Assembly (NCBI GenBank): GCA_003281315.1
Contig: QCCH01000001.1
Coordinates: forward strand, 1 to 64,000
Length of the DNA stretch: 64,000 nucleotides
Source of the DNA: Prochlorococcus sp. AG-347-K20
GTDB taxonomy: Bacteria; Cyanobacteriota; Cyanobacteriia; PCC-6307; Cyanobiaceae
Direction: 5' to 3'
Below are positions 57,342 to 64,000 of this stretch, one piece after another. Each line of letters starts with the position of its first letter. The stretch's first letter is position 1. Position numbers and translations under genes: made by a program. The notes below the pieces were generated by a model. That model searched no databases, had not been told where the DNA came from, and was given only the letters and a program-made list of their open reading frames with translations.

Positions 57342-58652
57342 ATGGCTAATATTTTTGAAGTTCCTCAACCAGGTAATGATCTTCTAGAAAAAGCTGATAA
57401 AGTTCGTTTGGCATCAATAAAAATAAGTCAGACTGAAAATCAAAATCGAATTAAAGCCTTAAATTTTATGGCTGATTATCTAGAAAAAAATACTAAAGAA
57501 ATATTAGAGGCTAATAGTGAGGACTATGAAAGAGCAGAAAAAAAAGGAATTTCAAACGCTTTACTCTCTAGATTGAAGTTATCAAAAGAAAAATTAAATT
57601 CAGGAATTGAAGGAGTAAGAAAAGTTGGAGAATTGTCTGATCCCGTAAATCAAGTTCAAATAAAAAGAGAGCTTTCAGGGGGATTGATCTTAGAAAGAAA
57701 AACAGTGCCAATTGGAGTCTTAGGGGTTATTTTTGAATCAAGACCAGATGCCGTTATGCAGATTAGTTCATTAGCAATAAGATCAGGTAATGGAGTAATG
57801 CTAAAAGGTGGTAGTGAAGCAAATTTAACAAATACTTCAATAGTGAAAGCATTGCAAGAAGGTTTAAAGCAATCAGTTCTTGATAAAAATGCAATATGTT
57901 TACTAACAAGCAGAAAAGATAGCATGGCGATGTTAAATCTTGAAAAATATATTAATTTAATAATTCCAAGAGGAAGTAATGAATTAGTTAAATTTATTCA
58001 GGAGAATACGAGAATTCCTGTGCTAGGCCATGCTGATGGCATTTGTCATTTGTTTGTAGATATTGAGGCAAATCTAGAGATGGCTTTATCAGTCGCTTTG
58101 GACAGCAAAATTCAGTATCCTGCGGCATGTAATGCTATAGAAACTTTATTAGTCCATAAAGATATCGCACCAGCTTTTTTAGAAAAGGCCATCCCTTTGT
58201 TTAATTCTAATAATGTTAAATTAATTGGAGACGAGAGATCAGTTAAATTAGGGTTAAAGTATGAGGCTAGTCTGGAAGATTGGAAAACTGAATATTTGGA
58301 TTTAATTTTATCGATAAAAATTGTTGATGATCTTGAGGAGGCAATTACACATATTCAAAAATATAGTTCAAAACATACAGATGGAATAATTACTGAAAAT
58401 TCAAATACTGCCAATAAATTTATGAATGTAGTAGATAGCGCAGGTGTTTTTCATAATTGCTCTACTAGGTTTGCAGATGGGTTTAGATATGGATTCGGAG
58501 CTGAAGTTGGTATATCTACTCAAACTCTTCCACCAAGGGGACCTGTGGGTCTAGAAGGTTTGGTAACTTATAAATATTTCCTAAAAGGTGATGGAAATGT
58601 AGTTGATGATTTTTCATCAGGAAAGTCTATCTATACACATAAAGATCTTTAA
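57342..58652 (+). CDS. proA: Gamma-glutamyl phosphate reductase
   Basis: 436 residues. ProA reduces glutamyl 5-phosphate to the semialdehyde in proline synthesis. It has an aldehyde-dehydrogenase fold with the catalytic cysteine in QYPAACNAIETLLVH near residue 268. The NADP-binding LKGGSEA near 155 and GLEGLVTYKYFLKG near the C-terminus are conserved. Only 11 bp separate it from folB. No other proline gene lies in the window. Confidence 0.96.
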   Translation: MANIFEVPQPGNDLLEKADKVRLASIKISQTENQNRIKALNFMADYLEKNTKEILEANSEDYERAEKKGISNALLSRLKLSKEKLNSGIEGVRKVGELSDPVNQVQIKRELSGGLILERKTVPIGVLGVIFESRPDAVMQISSLAIRSGNGVMLKGGSEANLTNTSIVKALQEGLKQSVLDKNAICLLTSRKDSMAMLNLEKYINLIIPRGSNELVKFIQENTRIPVLGHADGICHLFVDIEANLEMALSVALDSKIQYPAACNAIETLLVHKDIAPAFLEKAIPLFNSNNVKLIGDERSVKLGLKYEASLEDWKTEYLDLILSIKIVDDLEEAITHIQKYSSKHTDGIITENSNTANKFMNVVDSAGVFHNCSTRFADGFRYGFGAEVGISTQTLPPRGPVGLEGLVTYKYFLKGDGNVVDDFSSGKSIYTHKDL

Positions 58653-58663
58653 AACTTTTAAAG

Positions 58664-59026
58664 ATGGAAACATTCTTAAAAATTGAGAATATTAAACTTT
58701 GGGCTAGGGTTGGCGTTCTTGATGAAGAAAGGGAATTAGGACAACTATTTATTTTAGATATATTTTTGTGGACTGATTTTGAAAAATGTACAGTAAATGA
58801 TGATATAAAAAAAACAGTTGACTATTCAAAATTAGTTCAAATCATAAAAGATCAATCAAAGAAAATATATTGTTTCACAATCGAAAAATATTCAAACGCA
58901 ATTTTAGAAATCCTTGATAAGGAATTTAAGCTTTCTAAAATTAAAATTATTTTGACAAAATCTAATCCTCCAATTACAGGTTTCGATGGGAAGGTATCAA
59001 TAGTAAGAATTCTTGAAAAAAATTAA
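58664..59026 (+). CDS. folB: Dihydroneopterin aldolase
   Basis: 120 residues, typical FolB length. It converts 7,8-dihydroneopterin to 6-hydroxymethyl-dihydropterin in folate synthesis, downstream of FolE (6.6 kb from the left edge). Visible are WARVGVLDEERELGQLF (catalytic Glu) near residue 15 and VDYSKLVQIIKD near 48; the catalytic Lys is near the C-terminus (ITLTKSNPPITG-like). It overlaps the next gene by 14 bp, so the two are translationally coupled. Confidence 0.93.
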   Translation: METFLKIENIKLWARVGVLDEERELGQLFILDIFLWTDFEKCTVNDDIKKTVDYSKLVQIIKDQSKKIYCFTIEKYSNAILEILDKEFKLSKIKIILTKSNPPITGFDGKVSIVRILEKN

Positions 59027-59624
59027 AGTACTGAAAAAAAGAAATCCCATTATATTGATTCATGGTCTTTGGAATACTTCAAGTATTTTTTCATCTATTA
59101 TTTCAAAACTTGATGATATTGGCATTGAATATTTTGCCCCAACTCTTAAGCATTCATATGGAATGACTTCAATTCTGGATTTGACTAATAAATTAAACGA
59201 ATTAATTTTAGAGAAATATGGTTTAGAAAAAGAAATAGATATTTTGGGATTTTCTATGGGAGGAATAATTGGTAGGTACTGGCTTCAGAAATTTAATGGA
59301 TATAAAAGAACAAGAAGATTGATATCAATAGGCTCCCCTCACAAAGGAACTTTGATGGCTCAATTAATACCTAAATACCCTTTTAGAGGAATATCAGAAA
59401 TGAAAATAAATAGTAAATTTTTGAGAGAACTTGCAGATAACGATTTTTTTCTTGATGATATCGAGTGCATAAATTTTTTTACTTATTGGGATCTAATGGT
59501 TTTCCCTGGCTGGTGGACAAATTTAAATTTTGGGAAAACAATATCAGTAAAAGTATACAAACATAGAAATCTCGTAAGAAATAAATCTGTGATTGACAAA
59601 ATAATCTATGAAATTATTATGTAG
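59013..59624 (+). CDS. Lipase-like alpha/beta hydrolase
   Basis: 203 residues from a TTG inside the end of folB. The strand IILIHGLWNTS near residue 14 and nucleophile S81 in GFSMGG identify an alpha/beta hydrolase of the PGAP1/lipase-like type; SIGSPHKGT near 110 fits triacylglycerol or phospholipid lipases. It lacks a signal peptide, so it acts in the cytoplasm or at the inner side of membranes. The substrate is unknown. Its stop overlaps the convergent M3 peptidase gene by 8 bp. Confidence 0.83.
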   Translation: MKKIKVLKKRNPIILIHGLWNTSSIFSSIISKLDDIGIEYFAPTLKHSYGMTSILDLTNKLNELILEKYGLEKEIDILGFSMGGIIGRYWLQKFNGYKRTRRLISIGSPHKGTLMAQLIPKYPFRGISEMKINSKFLRELADNDFFLDDIECINFFTYWDLMVFPGWWTNLNFGKTISVKVYKHRNLVRNKSVIDKIIYEIIM

Positions 59625-61704
59625 TTCCAGATAGGCCCAAGTGTCTTATTAATGAATCTGTTTGTGGCTCTCTTCCCCTGAATAGTTTAAATATGTCTAA
59701 TGGAGGTAAGCTTCCACCCAGACTAAGTATGGTATCTTTAAATTTCTTTCCTATTAACTTTAAATCTTCAGAGTTTTCTAGATCAGCTTCTTCAAACATT
59801 GAAAATGCATCAGCACTTAGAACCTCAGCCCATTTATATGAGTAGTAGCCTGCAGAATATCCGCCTGCAAATATATGACTAAAACAACAAAGAAATTGAT
59901 CCTCTTGAATTGGTTCAATAACAGTAGTTTGTTTTGCAATTTCTCTTCTTATTTCATCTGCTGTTTTGCCTTCGTTTTTATCAATACAACTGTGTAATCT
60001 GAGGTCTGTTATCGCAAAATGTAGTTGTCTAAGAGTAGCCATGCCACAATTAAAAGTTCTATTCTTTAGGAGCTTTTCAAAATTTTCGTTTGATAATTTT
60101 TCTCCTGTTTTATAGTGCTTAGCAATATTCAAAAGTGTGTTTTTGTGGAAACACCAGTTTTCCATGAATTGACTTGGAAGTTCGACTGCATCCCATTCAA
60201 CATTATTTATGCCAGCTGCTTGAGGTAGATTTACAGTAGTAAGCATGTGTTGAAGACCATGACCAAATTCATGGAAAAGTGTCTGAACCTCTTCAAAACT
60301 CATCAAACTTGGTTTATCTTTTGATGGTGGGGTCTGATTACAAACAAGATAGGCTACAGGGAGGGTTTTTTTGCCGACATTATTTTTATTCAAACATTCA
60401 TCCATCCAAGCCCCCCCTCTCTTTGATTCAGGCCGAGAATATGGATCGAGGTAAAAAGATGCTATTCTGATTTCTTCCTTATCAAGGATATTAAAAAACA
60501 AAACGTCATCATTCCACAGAGGAGCCTCATCAGTTGCCTCGACCACTTTAATTTCAAAAAGCTTTTCGCTTAATTGGAATAAACCTTTCAAAACATCATT
60601 TAGTGGGAACCAAGGTCTCAAAGACTCTTGATCCAAATTAAACTTTTCTTTTCTAAGAAGTTCAGACCAATAACTTATATCCCATGGCTCAATATTCTGT
60701 GATTTTGGAAATCCATTGGCTTTAGAAAACTTATCGAGAGTTTCTAATTCAATTTTTGCTGTTTTGAATGCTGGTTCTCTCAATTCTTCTAAAAGGTTTT
60801 CAACATTTTTAATTTCTTTCGCCATTTTCGTTGACAAACTGAGTTCAGCCCAACTTTTATAACCGAGAAGATTAGCCTGTTTAGTTCTAAGAGATAATAT
60901 CTCTTCAATGATTTGAGAATTATTTTTCTCTCCGTGAGAAGCTCGACCAACGAATGCCTTATATAGTTTCTCTCTAAGGTTACGGTCGGTGGCATATGTC
61001 ATAAATGAAGTGTAAGTCGGTATATCAAGACTTAATTTCCAGGGACCGTTTTTAATATCAATTTCTTTATCTTTTTTCAAGTGATTGTGTGCAGAAATTG
61101 CCATCAATTCAAGTACGCGTTCAGGAAGACCATCAACTTCAGATTTTTTATTTAATATCAAAAACCATTTATTAGTGGCATCAAGAACATTGTTGCTGAA
61201 GTCTGTTGATAGCTTTCCAAGCTTTTCTGAAATATTGTTGAAATTTTCTTGATCATTTTTTTGTAGTGAAATACCTCTATGTTGCATCTCAAGAATTTCT
61301 TTATCTAAGATTCTGTTTTTGATTTGATCAAAATTATTTGTTTCTTTAAGCTTGACTAAAGAATTGTAAATTATTTTACTTTGTCCGAATTTATTACTCA
61401 AGCTAATAATCTCTGGAAGAAATTTTGAATAAATATCTCTAAGACTTTCAGAATTATTTACAGCATTTAGGTGACTTATTACTCCCCAACTCCACCTTAG
61501 AATTTCATTGATTTCATTTAAAGGATTAATCACTTTATCCCAATTTAAATCATTTTGGATCAAATAAATAGATAAATTTTTCTCTATGGTTTGAAATTCT
61601 TCAGCGATCTTTTCTAGGACTGTGGGAAATTGTGCACTTATTTTTTCGGGAGTAAATTTTTTAAATTCAGGTAATTCTCCATCTTTAAATATTGAGGTAT
61701 CCAT
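59617..61704 (-). CDS. M3-family oligopeptidase (oligopeptidase A-like)
   Basis: 695 residues. The zinc motif HEFGH is near residue 477, in FEEVQTLFHEFGHGLQHML, with the third Glu about 25 residues on. This is the M3 (thimet/oligopeptidase A, PrlC) family, which degrades short cytoplasmic peptides, including cleaved signal peptides. It has no signal peptide. It lies 12 bp downstream of ndhD on the same strand and overlaps the lipase-like gene's end by 8 bp. Confidence 0.93.
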   Translation of the reverse strand: MDTSIFKDGELPEFKKFTPEKISAQFPTVLEKIAEEFQTIEKNLSIYLIQNDLNWDKVINPLNEINEILRWSWGVISHLNAVNNSESLRDIYSKFLPEIISLSNKFGQSKIIYNSLVKLKETNNFDQIKNRILDKEILEMQHRGISLQKNDQENFNNISEKLGKLSTDFSNNVLDATNKWFLILNKKSEVDGLPERVLELMAISAHNHLKKDKEIDIKNGPWKLSLDIPTYTSFMTYATDRNLREKLYKAFVGRASHGEKNNSQIIEEILSLRTKQANLLGYKSWAELSLSTKMAKEIKNVENLLEELREPAFKTAKIELETLDKFSKANGFPKSQNIEPWDISYWSELLRKEKFNLDQESLRPWFPLNDVLKGLFQLSEKLFEIKVVEATDEAPLWNDDVLFFNILDKEEIRIASFYLDPYSRPESKRGGAWMDECLNKNNVGKKTLPVAYLVCNQTPPSKDKPSLMSFEEVQTLFHEFGHGLQHMLTTVNLPQAAGINNVEWDAVELPSQFMENWCFHKNTLLNIAKHYKTGEKLSNENFEKLLKNRTFNCGMATLRQLHFAITDLRLHSCIDKNEGKTADEIRREIAKQTTVIEPIQEDQFLCCFSHIFAGGYSAGYYSYKWAEVLSADAFSMFEEADLENSEDLKLIGKKFKDTILSLGGSLPPLDIFKLFRGREPQTDSLIRHLGLSGTT

Positions 61705-61716
61705 TTATGAGAAATT

Positions 61717-63258
61717 TTAATTAACTAAAATTGGGATTATTCCAACCAACTTAGCTAAAGTAAGCTGCTGACTGAGAGCATTGGTTGAGGATTCGTATAA
61801 ATTTATGGCGATTTTCGGCCAAAAACCTATTACCAAAGTAGGTAACAATAAACTGAAACCAATCGTCAATTCTCTACCATTCATCTCTTTAACTGTAGCT
61901 AGTGCAGGAATTCTAGGTCCAAAGAATACTCTTCTACACATTGATAGTAGGTATATTGGTGTTAGAACTAATCCTATAGCTGCAATAAGAATCGTGATTG
62001 ATCTAAAGATAGAGCTAAAGCCTTCTTGACTAGTGATACCTAAAAATACGGTTATTTCACTTATAAAACCGCTCATCCCAGGTAGGGCTAGAGAGGCCAA
62101 AGAGCTTGCCAAGAAAAAAGCAAAAGTTATTGGCAAGACCTTTGCTAAACCGCCCATATTTGGTATTGAAAGAGTATTTGTTCTTTCATAGAAAGAGCCC
62201 GTAACAAAAAACATAGCTGCAGCGATGAGTCCGTGACTGATCATTTGGAGCATTGCTCCGCTTATACCTAAAGCGTCTACTGCTCCAATCCCTAATAAAA
62301 CAAAACCCATATGACTTACAGAGCTACATGCAATTCTCCTTTTAACATTATCTTGTGCAAAGGCATTAAGAGCTCCGTAAATTATGTTGATGATTCCAAG
62401 AATAATTAACGCAGGTGCAATCTGAAGGTGTACTTCAGGTAGTATTTGAACATTGAATCTCAAGAGAGCGTAGCCTCCCATTTTTAAGAGTATCCCAGCC
62501 AGTAACATTGAAACTGGGGCATTAGCTTCTCCATGTGCATCTGGTAACCAAGTATGTAAAGGAAAGATAGGAAGTTTTACTCCAAAACCAATTAAAAATC
62601 CTAAATAAGATAATAAGGCTAGGCTGCCTGTTACATGTTTATTGGTTAAATCAGTAATATTCAAAGTAAAGGTGTCACCACTTAAGGCAAGTGCTAACCC
62701 ACTAATGAGTATTAATAAAGAGGCTAAAGCTGTATAGAGGATAAATTTAGTGGCAGCATATAATTTCTTTTTCCCTCCCCAAATAGCAATAAGAAGATAA
62801 ACCGGAACTAATTCAAGTTCCCATGCCAAGAAAAATAATAGGAAATCTTGAGAAAGGAAAACTAGTGCCTGTGCTGATGCTTGAACTAATAAAAGAGCGA
62901 AATATAAATTAGATTTTTTCTTAATTTTCCAACTAGCCGCGGCTGATAAAAATGTAATTAATCCACTTAAAGCTACTAGAGGAGCAGATAACCCATCTAC
63001 GCCAAGAGACCACTCTAGGCCTATTGATGGTAACCAGGTAGCCCTTTCTACCAGCTGTAACGTACTATCTGAAGTATTGAATTTTTGAAAAAGGACTCCA
63101 ATTATTAGTAAAAAATCTATAAATAAAAAACTTAATGAGATATTTCTAGGGAGTGTATTATCTTCTCCTTCTTTTGAACTCAAGAAAGGCATTATTAATG
63201 CCCCGATTAAAGGCAGTAAAACAATAGATGATAGCCAAGGAAAAGATTCTAAATTCAT
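61717..63258 (-). CDS. ndhD: NAD(P)H-quinone oxidoreductase subunit 4
   Basis: 513 residues with about 14 membrane helices. NdhD is an antiporter-like proton-pumping subunit of NDH-1. The conserved lysine/glutamate helices are visible: [19 protein letters not shown] (Glu in the fifth helix), [19 protein letters not shown] and [17 protein letters not shown]. It resembles the NdhD1 type, used for respiration and cyclic flow rather than CO2 uptake, but the paralogue type cannot be fixed from sequence alone. The M3 peptidase gene follows. Confidence 0.94.
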   Translation of the reverse strand: MNLESFPWLSSIVLLPLIGALIMPFLSSKEGEDNTLPRNISLSFLFIDFLLIIGVLFQKFNTSDSTLQLVERATWLPSIGLEWSLGVDGLSAPLVALSGLITFLSAAASWKIKKKSNLYFALLLVQASAQALVFLSQDFLLFFLAWELELVPVYLLIAIWGGKKKLYAATKFILYTALASLLILISGLALALSGDTFTLNITDLTNKHVTGSLALLSYLGFLIGFGVKLPIFPLHTWLPDAHGEANAPVSMLLAGILLKMGGYALLRFNVQILPEVHLQIAPALIILGIINIIYGALNAFAQDNVKRRIACSSVSHMGFVLLGIGAVDALGISGAMLQMISHGLIAAAMFFVTGSFYERTNTLSIPNMGGLAKVLPITFAFFLASSLASLALPGMSGFISEITVFLGITSQEGFSSIFRSITILIAAIGLVLTPIYLLSMCRRVFFGPRIPALATVKEMNGRELTIGFSLLLPTLVIGFWPKIAINLYESSTNALSQQLTLAKLVGIIPILVN

Positions 63259-63337
63259 TTATGTAATGAATAATTTTTTTATTCTAGTTGAAGTTGTACT
63301 AGCTTGAGACTATAACATTAAAAATGCCTAAGTAAAA

Positions 63338-64000
63338 CTACTTAGCAGAGATAGCACTAAATTGGCTGCCTGTTGTTTGAATGTTTAAGAATGGTGCTCT
63401 GCTAGCTACACCTGACTTCTCCCATGCTTTTACCATCGCTTGACTAACATTTTTACCATTTTCTTTTTTACACAAAGCTAAGATACTTGGCCCAGCCCCA
63501 CTAATTGCGCATCCTAGAGCACCTGCATTTAGTGCGGCATCTTTGACTTCTAGTCCACCTTTAATAAGTTTCCATCTATAGGGTTCATGGAGCTTATCAA
63601 ACATTCCCTCTTTTATAAGTTCTGCATTTCCTGCTTTTAAGCCGTTTAGTAATAAAGTAAGTGCCCCCATATTTGTCACTGCATCAGAAATAGGCACATT
63701 CTTAGGCATAACCTTTCTTGCTTCACTTGTGCTTAGACGAATTGCAGGTATTGCTACAACAACTTTAATTGAATCATGCCAATCACATCTTATGATTCTC
63801 CATCTTTGAGAAGACGACCTGGCTGTTAAACAAAGCCCTCCTAGGAGAGAGGGAACTACATTATCAGGATGACCTTCTATATCAATGGCAAGTTCAAGGA
63901 GTTTTTCTTTTGCTAATGGAGAGTTCATTATTGCATTTGCTCCGATTAGCCCAGCAACTATTGCCGTAGCACTGCTCCCCAGCCCGCGTGCAGGCGGTAC
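63338..64000 (-). CDS. thrB: Homoserine kinase (5' end beyond window)
   Basis: The reading frame enters from the right edge and is open for 221 codons to the stop. The first residues seen are VPPARGLGSSATAIVAG, the GHMP-kinase ATP-binding motif PxxxGLGSSA, so an apparent ATG at 63926-63928 is internal. Other GHMP segments are VVPSLLGGLC and LGCAISGAGPSILAL. ThrB phosphorylates homoserine in threonine synthesis. Roughly the first 90 residues of the usual 315 are missing outside the window. Confidence 0.94.
   Translation of the reverse strand, partial: VPPARGLGSSATAIVAGLIGANAIMNSPLAKEKLLELAIDIEGHPDNVVPSLLGGLCLTARSSSQRWRIIRCDWHDSIKVVVAIPAIRLSTSEARKVMPKNVPISDAVTNMGALTLLLNGLKAGNAELIKEGMFDKLHEPYRWKLIKGGLEVKDAALNAGALGCAISGAGPSILALCKKENGKNVSQAMVKAWEKSGVASRAPFLNIQTTGSQFSAISAK

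Overview
The window is a contiguous stretch of a very AT-rich, compact cyanobacterial chromosome. It almost certainly comes from a high-light-adapted Prochlorococcus. The evidence is an alpha-carboxysome operon with form IA Rubisco, both dark-operative (ChlLNB) and light-dependent protochlorophyllide reductases, a short aldehyde-deformylating oxygenase / acyl-ACP reductase pair, psaM, ndhL, ndhD and plastocyanin, minimal intergenic space, and many TTG starts. No insertion sequence, prophage, CRISPR array or rRNA operon is visible. The gene content looks like conserved core genome rather than a genomic island.

Layout, left to right. 1-1863: Tab2-like RNA-binding protein (cut by the left edge) and a three-domain S1 protein. 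1930-7327: a creatininase-family amidohydrolase, then alkane biosynthesis (ado, aar) leading into accA, an SDR enzyme and folE. 7324-9975: trpF, an S2P-type membrane protease and a lipoate ligase-family protein. 10112-15625: psaM, an unknown membrane protein, por, then the opposed chlN-chlB-chlL cluster. 15782-25151: the carboxysome region, with an unknown divergent gene, csoS1D, rdgB (opposite strand), csoS1, rbcL, rbcS, csoS2, csoSCA, csoS4A, csoS4B, the pterin-dehydratase-like Rubisco assembly factor and a DUF3136 protein. 25237-36039: RidA, glyoxalase II, hisG, an ABC exporter, a GNAT enzyme, two arsenosugar-type glycosyltransferases, dnaA, a GST, glutathione reductase and a cation antiporter. 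36158-42918: pyrC, tRNA-Leu(UAA), ndhL-DUF3007-trpA, cyAbrB, a YciI protein, an HTH protein, a DUF1232 protein, a group 2 sigma factor, hisIE and a QueD-like protein with an altered zinc site. 42968-53264 (minus strand): clpB, petE, an epimerase, hemE, glgB, a CocE-type hydrolase and three small proteins, including Ycf51. 53317-64000: a TamB-like giant, proA, folB, a lipase-like hydrolase, an M3 peptidase, ndhD and thrB (cut by the right edge).

Functionally the window joins CO2 fixation (Rubisco, shell, scaffold, carbonic anhydrase, assembly factor), chlorophyll and heme synthesis (por, chlLNB, hemE), electron transport (psaM, ndhL, ndhD, petE), carbon storage (glgB) and fatty-acid/alkane metabolism (accA, ado, aar).

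No wholly new multi-gene system stands out. The most interesting unexplained signals are non-coding. The 327-bp rdgB-csoS1 intergenic region holds a GC-rich foldable element, a 14-nt motif repeated just before csoS1, and two palindromes sharing a half-site. Others are a strong stem-loop between rbcS and csoS2, a 56-bp perfect repeat inside csoS2, a helically phased AT repeat upstream of the sigma factor, and a palindrome just upstream of dnaA. The best protein-level oddity is the His-to-Tyr change in the QueD-like zinc site.
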